This document shows positions 1 to 7,906 of a DNA stretch of 49,739 nucleotides, piece by piece. Location of the stretch: positions 1 through 49,739 of the forward strand of contig NZ_JAGPXY010000046.1 of the NCBI RefSeq assembly GCF_018070325.1, in the 5' to 3' direction. The notes beneath the pieces are model-generated. The model was not told the DNA's origin, did no database searches, and saw nothing but the letters and a program-made list of their open reading frames with translations. Numbering within the stretch: position 1 is the first letter of the stretch; every line of letters begins with the position of its first letter. A program made the translations under genes and the position numbers. This DNA is from Micromonospora sp. H61. Lineage in GTDB: Bacteria > Actinomycetota > Actinomycetes > Mycobacteriales > Micromonosporaceae.

Positions 1-27
1 GGGTTCGGGTGGGTCGGGGGCGTTGGC

Positions 28-50
28 GGGGTGGGGTGGGGTGGGGTGGG
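28..50 (+). other. G-quadruplex-capable G tract
   Basis: Four runs of four G and one run of three G, each separated by a single T, lie just upstream of the padR-like promoter. Single-base loops of this kind are the most stable class of G-quadruplex motif. Any role in transcription is inference from position only. Confidence 0.55.
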
Positions 51-53
51 TTG

Positions 54-82
54 TTGACTTGGGTATTCGCTGGGTGAATAGT
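54..82 (+). promoter_or_regulatory. Promoter and palindromic operator candidate of the padR-like gene
   Basis: A -35-like TTGACT (54-59) is followed after 17 bases by AATAGT (77-82), which ends 7 bases before the GTG at 90. This suggests a leaderless transcript. The inverted repeat TATTC-N7-GAATA (64-80) overlaps the -10 element, where a self-repressing PadR protein could bind. The palindrome is visible directly; binding is inference. Confidence 0.5.
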
Positions 83-89
83 GGGCGGG

Positions 90-626
90 GTGTCCACGCC
101 GCATGTTCTGCTCGGGTTGCTCGCTGGGGGCAGCCGGCACGGATATGAGCTGAAGCGTGCGCACGACGAGCGGCTGCCGCGTGCTCGGCCACTGGCCTTC
201 GGGCAGGTCTACGCCACTCTCGGCCGCCTCGAACGCGACGGGCTGGTGGCTGCCGCCGGCCAGGACCGGGCGGGCGGGCCGGATCGCACCGCGTACGCGC
301 TGACCGACCAGGGGCGGAACACGCTGGACCAATGGCTGTCCACTGTGGAAGCACCCATGCCGTACGTGGCCAGCACGCTCTTCACCAAAGTCGTGGTGGC
401 ACTCCTGGTCGCCGATGTCGATCGGGCCCGGTCGTACCTGATCGCCCAGCGGGCCGCGCACACCGCACGGCTGCGGGAGCTGACTACGGTCAAGGCCGAT
501 CCGGCCGCCACCCTCAGCGACGTGGTCGCTGCCGATTTCGCGATCGCCCACCTCGACGCGGATCTGCGGTGGCTGCACGCCACCCTGGGCCGGGTCGCCG
601 ACTGGCACCGGGAGGTGCATCCGTGA
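90..626 (+). CDS. PadR-family transcriptional regulator
   Basis: This 178-residue protein has the PadR layout: an N-terminal winged helix (STPHVLLGLLAGG through roughly residue 80, including the HGYELK and YATLGRLERDGLV segments) and a C-terminal helical dimerisation part. PadR proteins usually repress nearby transporter or detoxification genes and respond to small ligands. GTG 90 is preferred over GTG 81 because family members typically begin just before the STPHVLLGLL segment and a -10-like box ends 7 bases upstream. The stop overlaps the GTG start of the following ATPase (GTGA), so regulator and transporter are one operon. The inducer is unknown. Confidence 0.85.
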   Translation: MSTPHVLLGLLAGGSRHGYELKRAHDERLPRARPLAFGQVYATLGRLERDGLVAAAGQDRAGGPDRTAYALTDQGRNTLDQWLSTVEAPMPYVASTLFTKVVVALLVADVDRARSYLIAQRAAHTARLRELTTVKADPAATLSDVVAADFAIAHLDADLRWLHATLGRVADWHREVHP

Positions 627-1324
627 CGCAACTCCAGGCTCGCGGCGTGGTTCGGGCGTACGGCCCGACGCCCGCGCTGCGCGGCGTGACGCTCGACGTG
701 GCCGAGGGCGAGATCGTCGCCGTCACCGGGCCGAGTGGCTGCGGCAAGTCGACCCTGCTGCACTGCCTGGCCGGGATCCTCCGGCCGGACGTCGGCGAGG
801 TCACCTGGCGTGGGCACCGCATCGACACCTGGTCGGAGGCGGCCCGGTCCCGACTGCGGCGCACGGAGTTCGGGGTGCTGTTCCAGTTCGGTCAGCTGGT
901 GGCCGAGTTGACCGCCGCCGAGAACGTCGCCCTGCCCCTGCTCCTCGCCGGCACGGGGCGGCGAGAGGCACGGACGGCGGCGCTCACCTGGCTGGAACGG
1001 TTCGGGGTGGCCGAGGTGGCCGACGTTCGGCCGGGTGAGATGTCCGGGGGTCAGCAGCAGCGCTGCGCCACGGCGCGGGCGCTGGTGACCGAGCCTCGGG
1101 TGCTCTTCGCCGACGAGCCGACCGGCGCACTGGACACGCTCACCGGCGAGCAGGTCCTCACCCAGCTGGTCCGGCTCGCCCGCGAGCAGCGCACCGTCGT
1201 CGTGCTTGTCACCCACGAGCCGCGGATCGCCGCGTACGCGGATCGGGAGATCGTGCTGCGTGACGGCTTGGTGGACCACACCGGCCTGGGGCTCGACGTG
1301 CCGCTGACCGGCGGCGCCCGGTGA
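623..1324 (+). CDS. ABC transporter ATP-binding protein (MacB/LolD type)
   Basis: A 233-residue nucleotide-binding subunit with Walker A GPSGCGKST (residues 36-44), signature MSGGQQQR and Walker B with VLFADEPTGALD. The length and the LD after the Walker B glutamate fit the MacB/LolD/FtsE subfamily, which drives mechanotransmission-type exporters. The start is GTG 623, overlapping the padR stop by four bases, with GGAGG just upstream at 611-615. It overlaps the permease start in the same way, so the two subunits are translationally coupled. The substrate is not evident; the linked PadR regulator hints at an antimicrobial peptide or other toxic compound, which is inference. Confidence 0.9.
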   Translation: MTQLQARGVVRAYGPTPALRGVTLDVAEGEIVAVTGPSGCGKSTLLHCLAGILRPDVGEVTWRGHRIDTWSEAARSRLRRTEFGVLFQFGQLVAELTAAENVALPLLLAGTGRREARTAALTWLERFGVAEVADVRPGEMSGGQQQRCATARALVTEPRVLFADEPTGALDTLTGEQVLTQLVRLAREQRTVVVLVTHEPRIAAYADREIVLRDGLVDHTGLGLDVPLTGGAR

Positions 1325-2853
1325 GACCGGCGACGCTGCTCCGCCTCGCGCTCGCCGGCACCCGTACCGACACCGCCCGGGTGGTGCTCACCGCGCTCAG
1401 CGCCCTGCTGGCGACACTGGCCGGGCTCGCGGCGTTCACCGTGTTGGCCATCCCGACCCCCGCGGCGACGGACGAGAACCAGGACAGGTGGTCGGAGCAG
1501 TATCACAACGCTCTGCTGGTGGAGCCCGGGTTGCGCGGCGGAACGGCGTTCGCGCTGCTGATGCTGATGATCCCGGTGCTGGCGCTGGCCGGTCAGTGCG
1601 CCCGGCTCGGCGCGCCGGCACGGGACCGCCGGTTGGCGGCGCTCCGGTTGGCCGGCGCAACTCCCGGGCAGGTCACCCGGCTGGTGGTGCTGGAGACCGG
1701 CGTGGCCGCTCTGCTCGGCACGCTCGTCGGGCTGGGTGTCTATCTGGTCGGCCGCGATCTGCTGCACCGCCCGGACGCGCACGGTCAACTGGCCCTGCCC
1801 ACCGACGTGCTGCCGTCGACCGGCGCGTTGGCCGGCTTGGTGCTCGGTCTGCCGGTCGTGGCGGCGCTGGCCACCGCCCTGATGGTGCGAACGGTCACCA
1901 CCAGCCCGCTCGGGGTGAGCCGCAAGGCGGCTCGCGAGCGTGGTCCGGGTCCGTGGGCGGGGCTCCTGATCGGGTTCGGCGTCGCCTCGTTCGCGGTGAT
2001 CCGCCCGGTGGTCCACCGGTTCGCCGACGACGCCGAGTTGATGGCCTGGCTGGTGCCGGTGTTGTTCGCGGTGGGCGCGCTCGCGGCGATGATCGGGGTG
2101 GTGATCGGCACCGGCTGGCTGTCGTACCACTGCGGGCGGTTGTTGCGTCGGCACGCCCGAGGTCCGGCTGCCCTCCTCGCGGCGGGCCGTCTGATGGCCG
2201 ACCCGTGGGCGGGTAGCCGCACGTTCGCGGCGCTGCTCGCCGCCCTGATCTTCGGCGGGGGCGCGGCCGCCCAGCGGGCCTACTTCGGGACCAAGGACCA
2301 GCTTGAGCGGGAGCAGAGCCGGTTCGCCGGGTTGGATGGCGGCACCAACCCGTTCTATCTGTCCACTATGGATTACGTCGATGGCGCGATCGCCGTGGCC
2401 ATCCTGATCGCGACGGGCGGGCTTGTCGTCGCGCTGGTCGAGGGGATCGTCGCTCGCCGACGTGCCTACGCGGCGTTGGTCGCCACCGGGGTGCCCCGCG
2501 CCACGCTGAGCCGTTCGGTGGCCTGGCAGGCGCTGGCCCCGGCCGTGCCGGCGATCCTGCTCGCGCTCACTGTCGGCACGCTGCTCGGCCGTGGGCTCGT
2601 CGGGGAGGTCTCGACGGGCGTCTCGTCGACGGAGATCTGCGAGGCCACGGCGGCGCTCTGTGACGACCCGGCCACCCGCGAGCAGTACACCCGGATCGTG
2701 TACGCCCCCACGATCGAGCGAGCCGTTCCCGTACCCCTGGAGCACCTGGCGTGGCTCGGCGCCGGCGCGTTGGCAGCGGTGCTGGTGACGATCGGTGTCG
2801 GCCTGCTCTTCCTGCGCGCCAGCACCGCCCTGGACGAGTTGCGCACGACCTGA
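1321..2853 (+). CDS. ABC transporter permease, FtsX-like
   Basis: A 510-residue polytopic membrane protein with many hydrophobic segments, including one at residues 15-43 and clusters near 170-200, 225-270 and 340-420. It has the FtsX-like pattern in which a membrane block is repeated in the two halves. The segment with RRLAALRLAGATPGQVTRLV resembles the coupling helix found in this family, and RRRAYAALVATGVPRATLSRSV appears to be its second-half counterpart. The start GTG 1321 overlaps the ATPase stop. Together with the ATPase it should form an exporter or lipid/peptide-handling complex in the cytoplasmic membrane. Tandem hairpins downstream (2894-2936) close the operon. Confidence 0.85.
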   Translation: MRPATLLRLALAGTRTDTARVVLTALSALLATLAGLAAFTVLAIPTPAATDENQDRWSEQYHNALLVEPGLRGGTAFALLMLMIPVLALAGQCARLGAPARDRRLAALRLAGATPGQVTRLVVLETGVAALLGTLVGLGVYLVGRDLLHRPDAHGQLALPTDVLPSTGALAGLVLGLPVVAALATALMVRTVTTSPLGVSRKAARERGPGPWAGLLIGFGVASFAVIRPVVHRFADDAELMAWLVPVLFAVGALAAMIGVVIGTGWLSYHCGRLLRRHARGPAALLAAGRLMADPWAGSRTFAALLAALIFGGGAAAQRAYFGTKDQLEREQSRFAGLDGGTNPFYLSTMDYVDGAIAVAILIATGGLVVALVEGIVARRRAYAALVATGVPRATLSRSVAWQALAPAVPAILLALTVGTLLGRGLVGEVSTGVSSTEICEATAALCDDPATREQYTRIVYAPTIERAVPVPLEHLAWLGAGALAAVLVTIGVGLLFLRASTALDELRTT

Positions 2854-2893
2854 GTCGATGTAACGCCGCTGGTGGCGGCGCCGCTGTGTGCAA

Positions 2894-2936
2894 CGGAGAC
2901 CCGGCCCATCGGGTCTCCGACGCCGGTTGCCGGCGT
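2894..2936 (+). terminator. Tandem hairpin terminator
   Basis: Two adjacent hairpins follow the permease gene. The first is CGGAGACCC/GGGTCTCCG with an 8-base loop (2894-2919). The second is ACGCCGG/CCGGCGT with a 3-base loop (2920-2936). There is no T tract, as is common in high-GC actinobacteria. It separates the transporter operon from the next one. Confidence 0.6.
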
Positions 2937-2957
2937 GGTGACGGTGGGAGTTCGCAG

Positions 2958-3386
2958 ATGCACAGTCAACCGGGCTCTGTCCCGCCGGTGTTCGTCGACG
3001 GCACCGGGCGTCGCCGCCGGCTGACAGTCATCGCGGGCACAGCGATGGGCCTTGGCCTGCTCACCAGTCTCGTCCTGATCGCCGCGGGGCTCTTCCTGGA
3101 CACTTCGGTGCCACTGCCCGGCTGGTCGGAGGACTCCCGGGGGACGCGCCCGGTGGAGGCCGGCGTGGACGGGGTCAACCCGCCTCGGTTGGCCAAGTCG
3201 CCGTCGCCGGCGGGCCGTACGTCAGCGCCGCTGCCGCGCGCCACCCCGACCAGCGACCGATCCCCGACCACGGCCGGTACGACCGCCACGGCCACCGGCA
3301 CGCCATCCGCCACCGACCAACCGGGCCGTGGCGACGAGCACCGCAAGACCGCCAAGCCGAGCAGGTCGCCCGGTAAGCCGCAGTGA
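2958..3386 (+). CDS. Small single-pass membrane protein with Pro/Ser/Thr-rich tail
   Basis: A 142-residue protein. After about 22 residues there is one hydrophobic segment (about 23-44), then a long low-complexity tail rich in Pro, Ser, Thr and Lys with no recognisable fold. ATG 2958 is chosen because GTGGGAG lies 7 bases upstream and the predicted protein then starts right before the membrane segment. The stop overlaps the start of the deacetylase/glycosyltransferase gene, so the two are probably made together. The tail may sit outside the cell in the wall. By position it could correspond to the MatA partner of Streptomyces MatB, but I see no sequence feature proving that. Confidence 0.7.
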   Translation: MHSQPGSVPPVFVDGTGRRRRLTVIAGTAMGLGLLTSLVLIAAGLFLDTSVPLPGWSEDSRGTRPVEAGVDGVNPPRLAKSPSPAGRTSAPLPRATPTSDRSPTTAGTTATATGTPSATDQPGRGDEHRKTAKPSRSPGKPQ

Positions 3387-5506
3387 CGATGGCGAGACAC
3401 GTGGCCCGGCGAGACCCTCGGGCGCACTGGCTGCTGCTCCTGCTCGGGCTGCTCCTGCTGCTCGCGGCGCTCACCGTCAACGGCCTACTGAGCGGTCTCG
3501 CGGGCGGCTCGGGAAACGCCACCGCACAGCCCGCGCCGGACGTGCCGGCCGCCGTCGGCTCGGGTGGCCCGGTGCTACGGCTGGACCGTGCCGAACCGGT
3601 CAGTCGGGCGTTGCCGGACCACACCATCGCGCTGACCTTCGACGACGGGCCGGACCCGCGCTGGACGCCGCAGGTCCTCGACGTGCTGCGTCGGCACGGC
3701 GCCCACGCCACCTTCTTCGTGGTGGGCGCCCGGGTCAACGAGCACCCCGAACTGGTCCGGAGGATCCTTGCCGAGGGGCACGAGATCGGGTCGCACACGT
3801 TCACCCACGCCGACCTCGCCGAGGTGCCGCCGTGGCGGCGTGACCTCGAACTGTCGCTGACCCGCAAGGCGGTCGCGTCGGCCACCGGCCGGGAAGTGAC
3901 CCTGCTCCGGCCGCCGTTCTCCTCGGTGCCGACGGCGCTGACCGGGTCCGAGTACGCCGCGTTGCGCGCCGCCGCCACTGCCGGGCACGTCGCGGTGCTC
4001 ACCGACCTGGACACCAAGGACTGGCAGCGCCCCGGCACCGACCAGATCGTGCGCGCCGCCACTCCGAAGCGGGGACAGGGAGCGGTGGTGCTGATGCACG
4101 ACGGCGGCGGTGACCGGGCGCAGACCCTCGCCGCGCTGGACCGCCTGCTGCCTGCGCTGGGCGATCAGGGCTACCGGTTCACCACCGTCTCCGCCGGCAT
4201 CGACGCCTCACCGTCGATGGTTCCGGCGGGCACTGGTAGCCGGCTGAGCGGCACCGGACTGCGCTGGACCCAGACCGGTGCCCGCTGGTCCGCCGAGGTG
4301 ATGAACTTCCTGCTCGCCACCGCACTCGTGCTCGGGGTGGCGCGTCTGGCCGTGCAGGTGCTCTGCGCCCAGCGGCACGTGCGCCGGGTCCGCCGGCCCC
4401 GCCGGGACCGTCCCGAGGTGCGGGTACCGGTGTCGGTGATCGTGCCCGCTTACAACGAGGCGGCGAACATCGCCGCCACGGTCCGGTCCCTGCTGGCCAG
4501 CGCGTACCCGGCGTTGGAGGTGATCGTGGTGGACGACGGGTCGGACGACGGCACTGCCGACATTGTCGAGCGGATGCGACTGCGCGGGGTGCGCGTGATC
4601 CGGCAGGCCAACGCCGGCAAGCCAGCGGCGCTGAACACGGGCATCCGGGCGGCGCGGGCGAACCTGCTGGTCCTGGTCGACGGCGACACCGTCTTCCAGC
4701 CGGACACCGTGCATCGCCTGGTGCAGGGCTTCGCCGACCCGTCGGTGGGCGCGATCAGCGGCAACACCAAGGTCGCCAACCGGCGTCGCCTGCTCGGTCG
4801 GTGGCAGCACCTGGAGTACGTGATCGGCTTCAACCTCGACCGACGGATGTACGACGTGCTGGAGTGCATGCCGACCATCCCCGGCGCGATCGGCGCGTTC
4901 CGCCGCGAGGTGCTGCTGCGGGTGGGAGGGGTGCCGTCGGACACGCTGGCCGAGGACACGGACCTCACCATGAAGGTGCTCCGGGCCGGCTGGCGGGTCG
5001 TCTACGAGGAGTCGGCCATCGCCTGGACCGAAGCCCCGTCGTCGTTGCGCCAGCTCTGGCGGCAGCGCTACCGCTGGTGCTACGGCACCATGCAGGCGAT
5101 GTGGAAGCACCGGCACGCGCTGCGCGAGTCGGGTGCCGGAGGCAAACTGGGCCGACGCGGCCTGCCGTACCTCACGGTGTTCCAGATCGTGTTGCCGCTC
5201 ACCGCGCCGGCGGTCGACGTGTTCGCCGTGTACGGCCTGCTCTTCCTGCCCTGGTCGACCCTCGCCCTGGCCTGGGCGGGCCTGCTGCTGCTCCAAGCGG
5301 CCACCGCCGCGTACGCGCTGCGACTGGACCGGGAGCGGTACGGCCCACTGTGGGCGCTGCCGTTCCAGCAACTGGTCTACCGGCAGCTCATGTATCTGGT
5401 GGTGGTGCAGTCGGTGGTCACCGCGTTGATCGGCAACCGGCTGCGCTGGCAGCGGATGGTGCGGACCGGCGAGGCGGCGGCGTTGGTCGGGGCCGGCCGC
5501 GGCTGA
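3383..5506 (+). CDS. Bifunctional polysaccharide deacetylase / family 2 glycosyltransferase (MatB-like)
   Basis: A 707-residue fusion protein. Residues 16-38 form a membrane anchor. Residues about 80-270 form a NodB deacetylase domain, with TFDDGPDP (85-92), the metal-binding SHTFTH (137-142), LRPPF (175-179) and LMHDG (237-241). A membrane segment near 305-328 follows, then a processive GT2 domain with VDDGSDDG (383-390), DGD (433-435), EDTD (524-527) and QRYRW (561-565). The C-terminus has several membrane helices. This design is known for synthases of partially deacetylated poly-N-acetylglucosamine, and for Streptomyces MatB, which affects mycelial aggregation. Polymer identity is inferred. 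The start is GTG 3383 (overlap GTGA) or ATG 3389. Confidence 0.88.
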   Translation: MTMARHVARRDPRAHWLLLLLGLLLLLAALTVNGLLSGLAGGSGNATAQPAPDVPAAVGSGGPVLRLDRAEPVSRALPDHTIALTFDDGPDPRWTPQVLDVLRRHGAHATFFVVGARVNEHPELVRRILAEGHEIGSHTFTHADLAEVPPWRRDLELSLTRKAVASATGREVTLLRPPFSSVPTALTGSEYAALRAAATAGHVAVLTDLDTKDWQRPGTDQIVRAATPKRGQGAVVLMHDGGGDRAQTLAALDRLLPALGDQGYRFTTVSAGIDASPSMVPAGTGSRLSGTGLRWTQTGARWSAEVMNFLLATALVLGVARLAVQVLCAQRHVRRVRRPRRDRPEVRVPVSVIVPAYNEAANIAATVRSLLASAYPALEVIVVDDGSDDGTADIVERMRLRGVRVIRQANAGKPAALNTGIRAARANLLVLVDGDTVFQPDTVHRLVQGFADPSVGAISGNTKVANRRRLLGRWQHLEYVIGFNLDRRMYDVLECMPTIPGAIGAFRREVLLRVGGVPSDTLAEDTDLTMKVLRAGWRVVYEESAIAWTEAPSSLRQLWRQRYRWCYGTMQAMWKHRHALRESGAGGKLGRRGLPYLTVFQIVLPLTAPAVDVFAVYGLLFLPWSTLALAWAGLLLLQAATAAYALRLDRERYGPLWALPFQQLVYRQLMYLVVVQSVVTALIGNRLRWQRMVRTGEAAALVGAGRG

Positions 5507-5530
5507 CGCCACCTCGATGCGGCGTCAGCC
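5501..5530. terminator. Perfect hairpin terminator including the stop codon
   Basis: GGCTGACGCC and GGCGTCAGCC form a perfect 10-bp stem with a 10-base loop. The left arm contains the TGA of the glycosyltransferase gene. It lies between convergent genes and could stop transcription from both sides. Confidence 0.7.
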
Positions 5531-5539
5531 GTCGGCCGG

Positions 5540-5695
5540 TCAGGTCGGGGTGTGGAAGAGGCCGGCCGACCAGGAGATCAACAGGCCGACGGCGGCGGAG
5601 CAGCAGCAGACGAGCAGAGCGGCGGCGACCACTGCGAGGATCATCCGGGCGGACGCCCGTCGGGGCGTCGGCCCCGGCTCGGTCCCGTCGGTCAT
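5540..5695 (-). CDS. Hypothetical 51-residue single-pass membrane protein
   Basis: The reading frame starts MTDGTEPGPTPRRASAR, then has one hydrophobic helix (about residues 18-42) containing three consecutive cysteines, and ends FHTPT. It lies 18 bases behind the oligopeptidase gene on the same strand, so it may be its last cistron, and stops just before the 5501-5530 hairpin. The basic N-terminus before the helix suggests N-in, C-out topology. No family is recognised. Its small size and weak ribosome-binding site make it uncertain. Confidence 0.5.
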   Translation of the reverse strand: MTDGTEPGPTPRRASARMILAVVAAALLVCCCSAAVGLLISWSAGLFHTPT

Positions 5696-5713
5696 CGTCG
5701 CCGCCGCCCGTCG

Positions 5714-7810
5714 TCAGGCCCGGCCGATGCGGTTTAGGATCCAGGCGTTGATGAACGCCTCCTCGCGCCAGGAGTCGTAGCGACCGCTCGGGCCGCCGTG
5801 CCCGGCACCCATCTCGGTTTTCAGCAGGTAGTCGCCGCTCGGGGCGACCGCCCGCAGCCGGGCGATCCACTTCGCCGGCTCCGAGTAGAGCACCCGGGTG
5901 TCGTTGAGGCTGGTCACCGCCAGGATCGCGGGATAGTCGACGGCGGCCACGTTCTCGTACGGCGTGTAGGACTTCATGTACGCGTACACCTCGGGGTCCT
6001 CGAGGGGGTTGCCCCACTCCTCCCACTCGGTGACGGTCAGCGGCAGCGACGGGTCGAGGATCGACGTGAGCGCGTCCACGAACGGCACCTGCGCCACGAT
6101 CCCGGTGAACGCGTCCGGCGCGAGGTTGGCCACCGCGCCCATCAGCAGGCCACCGGCCGAGGCGCCCCGGGCGACCAGCCGGTCGCTGGCCGTCCAGCCG
6201 GCCTTGACGAGGTGCCGGGCGCACGCCACGAAGTCGGTGAAGGTGTTCTTCTTGGCCAGCAGCTTGCCCTGGTCGTACCACCGTCGGCCCAGCTCACCGC
6301 CGCCCCGGATGTGCGCCACGGCGAACACCACGCCCCGGTCCAACAGGGACAGCCGGGCCACCGAGAACCACGGGTCCATGCTGGCCTCGTACGAGCCGTA
6401 GCCGTACAGCTCGCAGGGGGCCGAGCCGTCCCGGGGGGTGCCGACGCGGCAGACCAGTGAGATCGGCACCCGGGTGCCGTCGTCGGCGAGCGCCCAGTCC
6501 CGGTGCTGCTCGTACTCGGCCGGGTCGTACGGTCGCCCGTCCGGCCCGGGCAGCACCGGCTTCTGCTTGAGCAGCACCATCTGCCGGGTGACCAGGTCGT
6601 AGTCGTACACCGAGTCGGGGGTGATCAGCGAGGAGTAGCGCAGCCGGACCTGGCCGGTGCGGTACTCCGGGTTGGCGTCCAACCCGACGCTGTAGAGCGG
6701 CTCGGGGAAGTCGATGTCGTACCCGTCGTCACTGCCCACCGGCAGCACCCGCAGCCCGGTGAGCCCGTCGGTGCGCAGCGACACCACCAGGTGGTTGGCG
6801 AAGGCGTCGACGGCCTCCAGCCGGGTGCCGGGGGTGTGCTCGATCAGCGGCACCCAGTCGCCCGGTACGTCCGCCGAGGTGAACGCCAGCGCGAAGTCCT
6901 CCGCGCCGTCGTTGTGCAGGATCAGGAAACGGTGGCCGTGGTGCTCCACGGTGTATTCGACGCCCTGTCGGCGGGGGGCGATCACGGCCGGTGCGCCGGT
7001 CGGGTTGCCGGCGGGAATCACCAGCACCTCGCTGGTCACCTTGCTGTGTACGTCGATGAGGATGAACCTCTCCGACCGGGTCAGCTCCACCCCCACCCAG
7101 AACCGCTCGTCGTCCTCCTGGTGGACCACCACGTCGTCGGCGGCGGCGGAGCCGACGGTGTGTCGCCAGACGCGGTTCGGCCGCCAGGCGTCGTCCACCG
7201 TCACGTAGAACAGCACCGAGGCGTCGGCCGACCAGGCGGTGCCGTAGAACGTGTCCGGCACCTCGTCCGGCAGCAGCTCGCCGGTGGTCAGGTCCTTCAC
7301 CCGCAGGGTGAAGCGCTCGTCACCGGAGAAGTCGGTGGAGTAGGCCAGCCAGCGACCGTCCGGGCTGACGTCGAACGCGCCGAGCGAGAGGAAGTCGTGC
7401 CCCTCGGCCAGCAGGTTGCCGTCGAGCAGCACCTCCTCGCCGTCGAGCGGGGCGCCGTCCGCGCTGACCGGCGGGTCGGTCTCACCGTCGCGGACCGCCC
7501 GGCGGCACTGCACCCCGTACTGCTGTCCCTCGACCGTCCGGGTGTAGTACCAGTGCCCGCCCTTGCGGGTCGGCACGGACAGGTCGGTTTCCTGGGTGCG
7601 TCGGCGAGTCTCCTCGAACAGCTCGGCGCGCAGGTCGGCCAGGTGTGCCGTACGCGCGTCGGTGTACTCGTTCTCGGCGGTCAGGTAGGCGATCGTCTCC
7701 GGGTCGTCCTTGGCGGCGAGCCAGGCGTACTCGTCGACGACTGTGTCGCCGTGGTGGGTGCGCTCGCTGGGCACCCGCTTCGCCGCGGGCGGGGCAGTCT
7801 CGGTGGTCAC
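5714..7810 (-). CDS. ptrB: Oligopeptidase B (S9A prolyl-oligopeptidase family)
   Basis: A 698-residue cytoplasmic serine peptidase that cleaves short peptides after basic residues. The N-terminal two thirds form the beta-propeller gate; the C-terminal third is the alpha/beta-hydrolase domain. The predicted triad is Ser551 (GASAGG), Asp637 (SLNDTRV) and His671 (GAGHGG). This spacing matches oligopeptidase B of E. coli closely. GTG 7810 is chosen because it gives the usual family length and a typical start (TTETAPPAAKRVPSERTHHGD). It is divergent from the FAD-oxidoreductase gene with a 96-base shared region. Substrate choice between oligopeptidase B and prolyl oligopeptidase rests on overall resemblance. 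Confidence 0.87.
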   Translation of the reverse strand: MTTETAPPAAKRVPSERTHHGDTVVDEYAWLAAKDDPETIAYLTAENEYTDARTAHLADLRAELFEETRRRTQETDLSVPTRKGGHWYYTRTVEGQQYGVQCRRAVRDGETDPPVSADGAPLDGEEVLLDGNLLAEGHDFLSLGAFDVSPDGRWLAYSTDFSGDERFTLRVKDLTTGELLPDEVPDTFYGTAWSADASVLFYVTVDDAWRPNRVWRHTVGSAAADDVVVHQEDDERFWVGVELTRSERFILIDVHSKVTSEVLVIPAGNPTGAPAVIAPRRQGVEYTVEHHGHRFLILHNDGAEDFALAFTSADVPGDWVPLIEHTPGTRLEAVDAFANHLVVSLRTDGLTGLRVLPVGSDDGYDIDFPEPLYSVGLDANPEYRTGQVRLRYSSLITPDSVYDYDLVTRQMVLLKQKPVLPGPDGRPYDPAEYEQHRDWALADDGTRVPISLVCRVGTPRDGSAPCELYGYGSYEASMDPWFSVARLSLLDRGVVFAVAHIRGGGELGRRWYDQGKLLAKKNTFTDFVACARHLVKAGWTASDRLVARGASAGGLLMGAVANLAPDAFTGIVAQVPFVDALTSILDPSLPLTVTEWEEWGNPLEDPEVYAYMKSYTPYENVAAVDYPAILAVTSLNDTRVLYSEPAKWIARLRAVAPSGDYLLKTEMGAGHGGPSGRYDSWREEAFINAWILNRIGRA

Positions 7811-7882
7811 GGCGGCCACGTTACCGGCCGGCAGCGGCAGCGCGCCGGACCAGCGGCATCCCGATACTCGCCACCACGGCAT

Positions 7883-7899
7883 TCGAACACATGTACGAT
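7883..7899 (+). promoter_or_regulatory. LexA (SOS) box candidate overlapping a leaderless promoter
   Basis: TCGAACACATGTACGA (7883-7898) differs at one base from the actinobacterial LexA consensus TCGAAC-N4-GTTCGA. It overlaps TACGAT (7894-7899), a TANNNT -10 element that ends 7 bases before ATG 7907. A repressor bound here would block the promoter. The match is seen directly; SOS control of the downstream oxidoreductase is inference. Confidence 0.55.
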
Positions 7900-7906
7900 G
7901 GCCGGC

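Noticed and set aside
1051..2745. A 564-codon minus-strand frame opposite the ABC permease
   Set aside because: Arg/Gln/Gly/His-rich shadow frame typical of high-GC DNA; the plus strand encodes a coherent membrane protein coupled to the ATPase.
6503..7897. N-terminal extension of the FAD oxidoreductase by about 465 codons
   Set aside because: The extension is antisense to the oligopeptidase and lacks any fold signal; a promoter-like box sits directly before ATG 7907.
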